Shown here in pieces: positions 37,982 through 48,056 of a DNA stretch of 64,000 nt (its first letter is position 1; each line of letters opens with the position of its first letter). A program made the translations under genes and the position numbers. The notes below the pieces were generated by a model that searched no databases, had not been told where the DNA came from, and was given only the letters and a program-made list of their open reading frames with translations. The stretch is from Ciona intestinalis. Taxonomy: Eukaryota > Chordata > Ascidiacea > Phlebobranchia > Cionidae. The DNA lies in the NCBI RefSeq assembly GCF_000224145.3, contig NC_020173.2, positions 3,573,620 through 3,637,619 on the forward strand. The letters run 5' to 3'.

Positions 37982-40677
37982 TTAAGTGGTTAACGTTTCG
38001 TCGACGATTTCTTGTTTCGAATGTTTTGTTTTTAACTTGATAAGTTCATGTTTTGGATTCGAATCTGTTTCGTCAACCTCAGAGTTGGAACCTTGACTTG
38101 AGATGGACCCGGAGTGTTTTGGTTGAATCCTGCGGTATGTATGGACCAATAAATAAATAACACTTATTTATCGTAAACGACAGACGTTTTACTTTATAAC
38201 CCTCGTGCCTGTTTAACTTTTACCACATGTGTTACTTTGTGGGCTATTATTTTACAAGACAAGCTCTAAGTTCATGACCGACCTGACAGAATATAGTAGG
38301 GTGGGCAGAAATGGGACACCTTCGGCACATAATATCTAAATATCCTGATCGTGTGTTAAACAATTAACAACGGTCTATGTAGGAGTCGTGAAGATAAAGT
38401 TTTAAAGTGTTTTGATTGTTCTTTATTTACTAATCAGAATAGAATGAACAGGTGTCCCATCTACCCCCAGCGTACTATGTACGAATGCCTACAAGTATAC
38501 CCTGAACGAATTCCACATTAACTTAATTTTACGTTGTTTATAGCATTTAATGATATACATGTAATATAATTAGCATCGAGCTGCTGTGCTAGAGCAAGGA
38601 TTTCTAAGACGTATCGTAATATGCGTTAGTGTAACTTCGCACATCTATAAACCTTTATTTGGGGGTCTCCATTTAATTTGGTTAGGCTACTACTACTGCT
38701 ATTGTAAAAGTTAAAAAGGTTGTATGCTTAGGTGTTTTGTAAAATGTTGTTTCGGAAATACGTCGCCAAAGCTTTATTATAAATTCAAGATTAAAAAGCA
38801 GTGTTGTTTAATTTAATTGTAGGACATTTATGTCAAACTCACACGGCCGTAAATCTAACGCGCTAAACCTATAAAAAGACTAACCCTAAATTAAATCGAT
38901 TTTGATACAGTTACAGTTACCATTATCTAATAATTGTATGTAGTAAACAAGAACATCAAAAGAAATATTAAACCTTATCTTTACGACGCCCATAGACTGT
39001 TGTTAATTTTTTAAATCACGATCATGATATATATTTAGATATTTTGTGCTAAAGGTGTCCCATCTTATCCGCAACAGTATTATACGTTTAACTTACCGCA
39101 CTGGAATATCACGTTCGAAAAACACAACGTCTTCAGTTTCTATTTGGCAAGTCCACCAACCGACGAAGAAGATTCCAGCGAAAAGAAGATCAATTAAACT
39201 CAAATATAATAAAGTATCGTTGTAGTGATTCAAACCAGCAACACCAATAGCACCTAAAAATAAATAGACAGATATTATGTGACACGTTATAACGTGGGTG
39301 TCTAATATGTTAGCATCGTTGTTACCTGTTATAGTGGTTACTGGAACGGTTACATACGTGTCCTCAATGCCTACAGTTTCTTATGGACGTTAATTGATCA
39401 AAAGTGGTGAATTAAATAACATACAAAGGGCAACGATGTTAAGTGTCTCTGAAAAGTCCATGGACCATGGAAGGTTAAGAAACACTGCCTGTACTTTATA
39501 GTGCCATAGCTTATGGTGGGATTAATACACGCTTACACTAACAGCTACAAACCGAATAATTCAATTAAAACCACATTATCGACTGTTAACGTGAAAGGTT
39601 TTCAGTTCGAGTTTACAGTATCAGATAAATACGAGCGACCCTATCAGCTGCAGTTTATGTTCAAAATAAACAAGGAGTGTTTCAGCGATCGATCGGTCAG
39701 TAACGATTGACCATTTGACCAAACTAGCTTATCTTGCTGTCGCCATGTATATCTTACTAGGATAGCATACGTTTCTCTTTCCTATGGTCGCAAGTTACCA
39801 TGGTTGGATAGCTAATGGTTTGCAAAGCTTTTTGACTAGTGTAAAAGTTAAACCACTTTACTTTATGCTTCCATAAAAGGAGTGCAAAATGTTTTGGAAA
39901 ATTGGTTCCATAAACTTGTATTCCACTACTTATAGTTTTCTATGCGAAACAAACAGAGAAGCATCGTATGACGCGCATTCGTTACATGCTTCTGTTCCAA
40001 TCAGCCACGATATAGCTATAAAACGTGATATCAAAACTATGTATTGAAATTTATATATTATGTTATGTATACACGGTTATAGAAACCTTATATTGTTTAC
40101 GTCAACACAGGATATGACGTGAAACTAAATAAGCATAGTATACATCGTGAACGTAATTATAATATCATAACATATCAAATTCAAAACATTCGGACAACAC
40201 TATTATAATTCATAATGTATACTGAAATACAGTCTGTTTATAGACGAACTTTTCGTAGGTATATGAAATAAAATCCGTATTTTCTAACTTTTGCAGTTTC
40301 CCCGCCAGCAGCAAGCAAGCATAAATAAGTAAATTATTACGTTTTTAGGTGTAATGTATATATAGTAGGGTGGGGGAAGATGGGACACCTATAGCACATA
40401 ATATTTTAATACCCTGATCGTGTTTTAAACAAATAACAACGGTATATGGGAGTCGTGAGTATACGGTTTCATAATTCTTTGATTTTTTTTCGTTTAGTAC
40501 TAAATGCGACAAGAAAATAGAATGAAAGGTGTCCCATCTTCCCCCACCCTACTATAGTAATAAGCACTGTATATATATACCTGGTATCATACACGCAATG
40601 GTAAGCACGATAAAGAATGCAGCAACGAATCCCATCCATTTGCAACGACCATAACTCTTCACATAAGTTTTTCCCAT
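37982..40677 (-). CDS. Small two-pass membrane protein, unrecognised
   Basis: Three exons (40677-40581, 39253-39097, 38129-37982) with good splice sites and matching phases give 133 residues. The start is MGKTYVKSYGRCKWMG; two hydrophobic segments follow, about residues 14-38 (FVAAFFIVLTIACMIPGAIG) and 46-66 (LYLSLIDLLFAGIFFVGWW), with a short loop between. The C-terminal half is polar, rich in Ser, Lys, Asp and Glu (SGSISSQGSNSEVDETDSN). No signal peptide beyond the first helix and no motif I know. Both ends are probably cytosolic, by charge. The first intron carries a full-length MITE. I cannot assign a family. Confidence 0.75.
38292..38479 (+). mobile_element. MITE copy, full length, diverged
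   Basis: Starts TATAGTAGGGTGGGCAGAAA and ends AGGTGTCCCATCTACCCCCA then GCGTACTAT. In the second intron of the two-pass membrane protein gene. Confidence 0.85.
38984..39074 (-). mobile_element. MITE fragment, inverted, left end
   Basis: Reads, on the minus strand, as the left third of the family; on the plus strand CCATAGACTGTTGTTAATTT and GTGCTAAAGGTGTCCCATCT are visible. Also in the second intron of the two-pass membrane protein gene. Confidence 0.75.
40361..40556 (+). mobile_element. MITE copy, full length, best-preserved inverted ends
   Basis: 196 bp. The left end TATAGTAGGGTGGGGGAAGA, continued by TGGGACACCT, is the exact reverse complement of the right end, giving 30-bp perfect terminal inverted repeats. 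There is no coding capacity, so it needs a transposase supplied elsewhere. Ends in TA suggest a TA target site. Lies in the first intron of the two-pass membrane protein gene. Confidence 0.92.
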
Positions 40678-42477
40678 ACTATAATTTATCTACAGACTTG
40701 TGTTTAAAATGAAACCGACATTTCGGCGGCAAACCTTTAAAAAGTATATTATTATGTGCTAACGGTGTCCCGTCTTACCCCATGTACTAAACCTTTGGTT
40801 CTTGAACTTTTTAGAACCACGGTACACTATAACTCTCTGGATCTGTTAGTGGTACTACGTATTTTTTAAAACGCTCATATTTTACAAAACACATGCTGAA
40901 ACTCTTTCAGAAACCAATATTCGAATAGTGAAAGTTTTGCTATACACATTGAATGGCCTTCATCAAATTACCACATATATACATACAGTATAGAACAGGC
41001 ACTTGACTTTAAATATACCGCTATCATTTATCTCTTGCCCTATAGAAACATAAAATAATTTCAATCATATATAGCTTCCCTTCCTCGGGGCTTCGCGTTT
41101 CCTATAAAATGACGTCACACTTCAACCTATTTTGTCATAGTAAACGTTATATGATACAACCGCTATATACCTGGTCTAACTCTTACTGTGTCATATACAG
41201 TATGAAACTACCTTAGCCTCACCAATGTTAAATAAAACTCACATACGTACGTTTTGTCTTATCACTGCCTCACCTGGCTTAATTATTTACGTGTGACGTC
41301 ACATGTTTGCAGACCATATACTTCTATATTTAGCCTTAACAGTACCGAGGCCACTATACCAGTAAAAGAATCATTTCCTTTACAGTTCCAATTAGAGTTC
41401 TATCGGCATTTATTGCTGAAGTATAGCGACCCTTGGGCAGCGTACACGCTTTTAAATCAGTGGCGCTTAAAGGGGCGGTGGAATCAACGTTTTATCATAA
41501 TCATTGCAATTTCGCTTTAAATTGCCTCGAACGCTTTTAAGTAAACACTTATTCGGTCGAAAAACATAAATTACACTATTACCCAAACCCTGATAACGTT
41601 TATGCTACACAGATCTATCCTTTGCCAGTCGACTGCTTTCGTAAATACACATCATAAGATTAATGTTCACACCTCTGGTTATTGCTGTAAACGATGCTAG
41701 AAATGCGTTACTTGGCTCTGCATCGTCTATACAGCTTGGCCGCAGTAAGAGGCCATGTCATTGGGGACCATAACCTGAACTGGCCGTTACTTATAACCTA
41801 ACGCTGTTTAACTGCTACACTGGACTGAGGAATGTAATATTTTACGACTGTCGTTATATAACACAGTGTTTTAACGGGATACAGCGCCTGAACCTTTGCT
41901 TACATAAAAAAAATACATCGTTTATAATTTACCCTGCTATAATTACGATTATAAACTATAAACGATTATATGGGCTTGTTGCCCATTCAAATATTACAAG
42001 TAAATAACTTAGCCTGAACTATCAATGATCAATCGGTTATGTTATTTGTGTGGGCGGTCGCAGAAACTTCCGTCTTAATGTTGCCGCCTAGCGGTTGTAA
42101 AATTCGTAACTTTACTGAAATGTTGAACAAGAAAATATGCAAATTAGTGTCAAATTTGACAATTTGATTGTATCACAGATAATAACAAGTCCATATATTA
42201 AACAGCTAAGGAAGTATGTATTTTTTCTGTACGACTGAAAACTTGGATAGACTACTAGTGACCACTGGGTTGAGGGCTTTGCCAAGGACACATACCCATC
42301 ATGGTGGCAGCTAAGAGCTTCAAATTCGATGTTTTTTAGTTTAGAGACGGGGGGTTACCACCAGACTATATTAAATTCTTCAAGCCAGGTTTACTCCAAC
42401 ACCCAGGCCGTTTTTACATATATATTGTAAGGTGGGGGTAAGATGGGGCACCTTTTCATTCTCTTTACTCGTACCAT
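40678..42477. other. Spacer with repeat debris
   Basis: A short MITE end lies at about 40745-40790 (TATGTGCTAACGGTGTCCCG). A plus-strand frame at 41254-41520 has no splice context that I trust. At 42240-42310 a block (CTACTAGTGACCACTGGGTT, then ACACATACCCATCATGGTGG) resembles intronic sequence at 10015-10085, so it is another dispersed repeat. Nothing else is recognisable. Confidence 0.5.
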
Positions 42478-42495
42478 TTGGTAATAAACAAAGGA
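42422..42495 (-). mobile_element. MITE fragment, inverted right end
   Basis: TATTGTAAGGTGGGGGTAAG, ATGGGGCACCTTTTCATTCT and CCATTTGGTAATAAACAAAG are the reverse complement of the family's right end. Confidence 0.75.
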
Positions 42496-42530
42496 GATTC
42501 AAATAGGCACCATACACAAATTTACCACAG

Positions 42531-42735
42531 CTGTCTTGAACCTAACCGTCTTTGCTCAGAAATTACCCTCACGCCTGCAAATATCTTGTCTAAATATCAT
42601 GTAGATGTCAATGCCCTTAGCAACTCGGTTGCGGCCATGCAAGTGACAACTATGAAAGGTCAAAAGTTCCCACCCACGAGGAAGAGTCGCCGGCTTATAT
42701 GCAATAAATTGGTCATGCCATCGAATGGACAATAA
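42531..42735 (+). other. Possible terminal coding exon, unrecognised
   Basis: After a good acceptor (TTTACCACAG) a frame stays open to a TAA at 42733, with protein-like composition: SEITLTPANILSKYHVDVNA, SVAAMQVTTMKGQKFPPTRK. The only ATG in frame upstream lies in the MITE fragment, so any true gene would need exons to the left that I could not identify. It ends 140 bp from the MED26 stop, tail to tail. Confidence 0.25.
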
Positions 42736-42873
42736 ATTACTGCATTACACATTTCAGTAAAATATTTACTAAGTTTTAGTTGCAGAAACGTATTTGTTGA
42801 AACTAAGAGGTGGGCAGGCTGGTATGTTTAATTAGAAGAATTGAAACGAAAAAGCAAAACGATTAATTTCACT

Positions 42874-45834
42874 TTAGTCTAACTCTATGTATGGTAAAAT
42901 AGTTAATATATCGTCCTGATCGTTTGTTTCAAATAAGTCAGCTCTTTGCACTGAAATACCGTCTTGCCACGAAAACCATAAACCGTTGTTAGTTCTGCAG
43001 CCGTCGATGCCGGGCCGTTCGTCGCTTGTACCAGGGCCTGAGTCTTTGGTGTCGATTCCGCGGGGCAGGGAACCCGGTTCTCCGGCGTCGGAAAGCGTTT
43101 TGGCCTCGATATTCGGAGACGAAGGCTTGTGGTTTACGTTTTCAGTTTTAGTTGCAGTAACTTCTCGCGTTTCGAGTGACGTCTTCGTGACGTCATTTAC
43201 TTTTGTTACATTAGATAAAGAAATGCTTGAAATATTAGTGTTGTTTTTTGCTGGGATTTTTTCAGATTTTGCCACAAAATCTTGGTTCTCGTCAGTTCTT
43301 TTCCTTTTGGTTGGATGTTTCATAGAAATGTTATTTGACGGAGATTTGGTCGGTAAATTCTGCAAGTAACAAAGTGATATACATGCCAGTGCAAATACGG
43401 ATTAAAATAATATAACTAGGTCTGTGCTTCTCAACAACTTTGCAGTTGAACCAAAATATTAGGAAAGAATGGTAGTACAGCTTGATTTATTGATTCTAAA
43501 TTTTGCACAACTTTTTGTATAAAAATAATTTAACTCTTATAATAACCCAAAACCCCTTTTAGCCCAAGAGTTGAGAAGCACAAATCTAGGATACACATAA
43601 TAACCTATTAACTAGACAAAAGATTGGTTTAGAACTTACCATATTGCCTCAACATAATAAGGTTTAAGATAAAATCAAACTAATACTCACAGAAAATGTG
43701 ACTTTTAGACCGTTGGTCATACAAGTAAAATTATTCGATTGATTATTTTCAGAGTCCCTTATTTCTGGTACTTTTGGTTTTGCGTTTTTTGATATGATTT
43801 TGTTTTTTTCATTTGGTTTCGCAGGAGAATTATTTCTTTGTTTGTTCGGTTTCTCCCCATTCACAATGGTTTGTTTTGTAGTTCGTTGTGCTTGCTTTGG
43901 TTTCCCCACAGGCTTGGTCTTTGCTGCAACAACTTCAGGCACAGTTTTGGGTCGCTTCTAAAACAGAATTTTAGTTTTAACAAAATACAGATAGAGTGCA
44001 ACAGCCTCCAGCTACACAAATACACAATGTATTTTCAGTTTAGTTTTCATGGGTTTAGCACACATTAGTGCTTAGTATAGGTTATAGGTATAACACCAGT
44101 AATCCTTTTAATATTAACACAAACATCTTTTGGCCTACCAATCCAGAATTGTATGAGCTTAATAAAATATAACTAGTGCAAGTAGTAAACATATGGGTTT
44201 TTAAACAGTTACATGAAAACTATCCAATATATATATATAACCCCTCACCTCACACACATGGAATAGGTACCAAAAATGAAGAAATGAACAAAATCAAACT
44301 AAAATGGTCAACAAACAACAAAGTATGACTAAAAATAATGGAGACATATTATCTTGTACCCCAGATTTATTGTGATGTGATATTACTTTTTACAGTTATA
44401 TAAAAAATGGATATTTTTAGATTTTACAGTTAAATAACAGATAAGTAATGAAATAACTTAATAACTATATCTTAAATGAGAAATTCCTGCACATAAAAAA
44501 AGTCCAATATCTTAAATGAGAAATACCTTCACATAAAAACCTACCTTAACCTGGATCATTTGTTGCCAAGTTTTTATTAATTTTTTCGCTCGTCTTTGTA
44601 TTGAAGTATCAGTGGCAGCTCTACGAACATCGTTGATGTATTTTCCAAGCCTTGTCTCCTGTGTTATAAGTATCATTTAAAATCCGTTCTGAGACTGAAT
44701 GTAACTAATTTATTCAAGTGAACATAATCGGTTATAATAAGGCTGTTTTTTTTAAAAAAGCTTGTGCCGCTTTACTATGTATAAAACTTTGTGGCACTTT
44801 GTTTAACTGTTTGTCTGACAATTTGAACAGCAGATTAGGCATTTGACTCTGGTGGGAGCAACTATATTTGATCTGGGACACAAACACCCATTAAAGAAGA
44901 AGCACCAAGCCTCAAACCCAATATCTCTGGTCAAGATTCAGCATTCTAGCCCTTTACCCCTGTACAATAAGCCTGAATACAAACTAAGTTAAATGAGTAA
45001 ACTATTCCAAAACAAAAAATGTTGAAACATCCCATTGTTCATGTCATGGGACCTTATTTTACAGAAATTCTGGCTACAGTAAACTTTTTACGCTAACTTT
45101 TTTACACCAAATGGTCTGTCCAAACCCACGTTACCATTCAAGACAAGCAAATGTATATGCTATCCCATATTATATTACCTCTAATTCCTCACATGATATG
45201 ACAGTGGTCTCCAGCATGGCTATAATCTCTAATGCAACGTCTTGATCCGAAATCTGTAATAAACATTTTTGTAGGTGGTAACTTGAGTGACTTATCCGTG
45301 GTTATCACTCACATGATCCATATAGTCAAGTAACAAGTTGCTAAATCTATTGTACTGTGTAGGTAAGCAGACATGACTTTTGGTTGGTTTGATCATTTAT
45401 GTATTTGTTGGTAAAAACTTGGGTGACTTAATCATGGTTGCCACTCCAATGCCCACAGTCAAGTTAGAGTAGCTAATGCAGTTAATGAATGGGCAAACAT
45501 ACAAGATTAGGTTGGTTTGGTCCGCAAGGTAAATTATAAAAATTACACTTTTTATTACTTTTATTACAAGTTTATATGTCTTAAAGTCAGATGATAAAAC
45601 CACTGATGCAGAACTTGGTAAGTCCTACTGTGGTGTCATAGCAAATAACGGGAGACCAAAAAAGCAATGTACTTGGTTATTATGGTTCAGGGGTCAGTGG
45701 CTGTGTTTGGTGTTTAATAGGTAGGTATAACATAGCAGAAGGCTCTTTACCAACACCTAAAATTGACTTACAGTCCCGTCTTTGTTGATTATTTGCAAAA
45801 GTCGATGTGTAAGTTGAACTACAGTCGGAGGCAT
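42874..45834 (-). CDS. MED26: Mediator complex subunit 26
   Basis: Five exons (45834-45772, 45253-45179, 44658-44545, 43957-43691, 43359-42874) in phase give 334 residues. Residues about 1-84 form a TFIIS N-terminal (LW) domain: PPTVVQLTHRLLQIINKDGT, SCEELEETRLGKYINDVRRA, RAKKLIKTWQQMI. In MED26 this domain docks transcription elongation factors. The middle is basic, low-complexity and Lys/Pro/Asn-rich. The C-terminus (GIDGCRTNNGLWFSWQD, then DDILTILPYIELD) matches the human MED26 end (GVNGCQDTQGNWYDW, LNILPYVCLD), which separates it from other TFIIS-N proteins. Human MED26 is about 600 residues; the shortening is all in the disordered middle. Nuclear. Confidence 0.93.
45270..45530. repeat. 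Paired dispersed repeat in reverse orientation
   Basis: Two units with GTGACTTATCCGTGGTTATC and GTGACTTAATCATGGTTGCC (about 45289 and 45421), and TTGGTTGGTTTGATC / TTAGGTTGGTTTGGTC ends. Same family as 15666-15870 and 62551-62775 but inverted. It lies in the first MED26 intron. Confidence 0.65.
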
Positions 45835-46898
45835 TTCGTTTCTCACATAAATACAATATTAACAATTTGTTTAGATACCATCATTCAGAATTTAAATTGT
45901 GATGTTTTCTGCAAGCCCTGTAACACGGGTTTATGGTAAGAAAGTAGTATGGCTACAAAGTGTACCGAGGTGTTAAGTGTACGTTGTACCTATGTCCTAA
46001 TGTCCTATAGTATGACAAGTATGTTAAAGTATAATTTTTGTGCTAAGAATTCCAAAAATCGATGAATGCTCTGGTGAAATCCGAGCAAATTAAAGACGGG
46101 CAAAAAGTTGAGACTTTTTAGTAGCACCAATTATGTATTCTTAAACAATACACAAACTTGGCCTGTCACGTTAAAACACCCTAAACAGGAACTAACGGCT
46201 GTTTACTTTCAGTTGTTTAAATGGTGGTACTTTCTTAGTTTTACACGTAAAACAACTATAATTTATTGTATCACACAAATTCTACCACATTAAACTTTAT
46301 GCCAAGGCATAATATTAAACACTGTGTACAAGTACAACAAATACTTGTCACAAACAACCGTGGCCGACCCCGACTGATAGACAAAACCACGATGTATAAG
46401 TTCTCTATGTTTTCCACAACAAAAACTAAACATAGAGGTAATAATAATAAACATTTACATATATAAGTACTATGTAGTATCAACGAACTTTGGCTATTAC
46501 AATAAAATATAAAATAATACTTTAAGTCTAACAGTATACTTGCGCTTTACAGACGGTCCATCAAATCGCAGGCGCCGTCAATATTTCTTCCCGTTCGCGG
46601 TGCTGCTTTTAGTCATTATTTCCCTCGAAACAGTAACAGCATACCAATTTAATAAAATTTAAACGTTTCATAGAAACTATGCAATGTTGATGTAACAGGG
46701 GTTTAGAAGAAACTGGCACAGATGCTTGATAGTGCCACCGTTGTGGGCCTGTGAATTGAAGCTTACACACTTAAATTGCTCAAGCAAGACACATAAATTG
46801 ACTAGTAATGGGTTGTTCAAACTCCTCAGTTATGCAGAAACAACAAAAAAGTCACCCACAAACTCACATCGTAAACAGGCACCGCGAGGTATATGGTA

Positions 46899-47056
46899 TA
46901 TAGTAGGGTGAGGGAAGACGGGACGACTTTAGCGCATAATATCCAATAACCTGATCGTATTTAAAGCAGTTAACGACTGGACGGTCTTTTAATGATCTTT
47001 GTTCACCAGCAAATAGGACATAAAAATATAATGAGAGGGCGTCCCATCTTTCACAA
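46899..47056 (+). mobile_element. MITE copy in the gene A upstream repeat
   Basis: Starts TATAGTAGGGTGAGGGAAGA and ends GGCGTCCCATCTTTCACAAC then CATATA. The homologous flank of gene B (about 51568-51620) lacks it, so it inserted after the duplication. Confidence 0.85.
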
Positions 47057-47892
47057 CCATATACATAACAAACGTGTTATAACTGCCACAGTTGCCCCGC
47101 CATGCAACGATAAATAAGAGACATTTACTCATTTATTGTTTATAAATCTTCTACCAAAAACCGCAACACTCAATGTAAACTTATCTTTATCACTGTTATC
47201 ACAGCAGACCATACCTCCAGAACTAATTAAGCTGTCATGACATGCCAGGATGTCCCGGTCTTGTCCTCGTTTTCACGAAAAACTGCCAACTATGTGAAAG
47301 ATCTGTTGGAACGTCACTTTATATGAAGCTTTCCTAAGAAAGTTATGGAGAAAAGACGCTTTTCATTCTGACATAATGAGAAAATGTATCTTATTTATCA
47401 TTGAGTGACGGGAAACTTTTTAACAGGGTGTCATATTTCATAAACATCGTGCTGGTTTGCATGTTACTACATATGTAAATTTGTACGTAGCTTTGTCGCA
47501 TATAACATATTAGGGTATGTATATCATACATATCTATCTTAGACTTACCGACTGTAGAACTGCAACCAGGTGACTGTTTTGTATTATTAGCAATTTAAAC
47601 AAGTATATGCCTAGTATTACACCCACCACAATACATCTACAATGGTAGCAGCAAACCCAGTGTCTTCTGATGAAGAAACCGTCGCCCTAATGTCCGGCCA
47701 ATGCGTCTCCTTCTCACGCCTGTTGTTAGCATGTTGTGATTCTAGTGTGACACGACAAAGAGCGCAAAAAGTAGGCTACACTTGAGCCATAACCCACTTA
47801 AGCTTACTCTGAACATTTACATAGCTATAAAGGCAAACGAGCGTTTCTATAAACCCTTTGGTGATGTCACATTCCCGATTCAAGGAAAATAA

Positions 47893-48005
47893 TGACTGAC
47901 AGCAACACCGCGAAATAAAAAGAACTTCCAAGCAGTAGTCATAAAGGTTTTCTAAAAAAAACAGGAGCAAAAGCAATTACTCTGAAGTATGCTTAGTGTA
48001 TAAAA
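47893..48005 (+). promoter_or_regulatory. Gene A core promoter: PBX/MEIS-like site and TATA box
   Basis: TGACTGACAG at 47893-47902 and TATAAAAAG at 47999-48007. The leader TTTAGTTTCTTGTCTTAACT CAACAAG before the ATG is shared with genes B and C. The transcription start is expected near 48030. Confidence 0.7.
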
Positions 48006-48056
48006 AGAGCCTTATTTCAGGATTCGGCATTTAGTTTCTTGTCTTAACTCAACAAG

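Larger units (their letters stand above)
45835..48056. other. Spacer between MED26 and Gly-rich gene A
   Basis: Divergent spacer. From about 46560 to 48056 it is homologous to 51290-52545, the upstream region of gene B (for example AACTAATTAAGCTGTCATGA and GTTGGAACGTCACTTTATAT in both), so the duplicated unit includes about 1.5 kb of 5' flank. No coding signal; the small frames here do not resemble protein. Confidence 0.7.

Noticed and set aside
41254-41520. Plus-strand 88-codon frame (YRHLLLKYSDPWAAYTLLNQW)
   Set aside because: Composition is not unreasonable, but there is no convincing splice context, no known motif and no partner exons.
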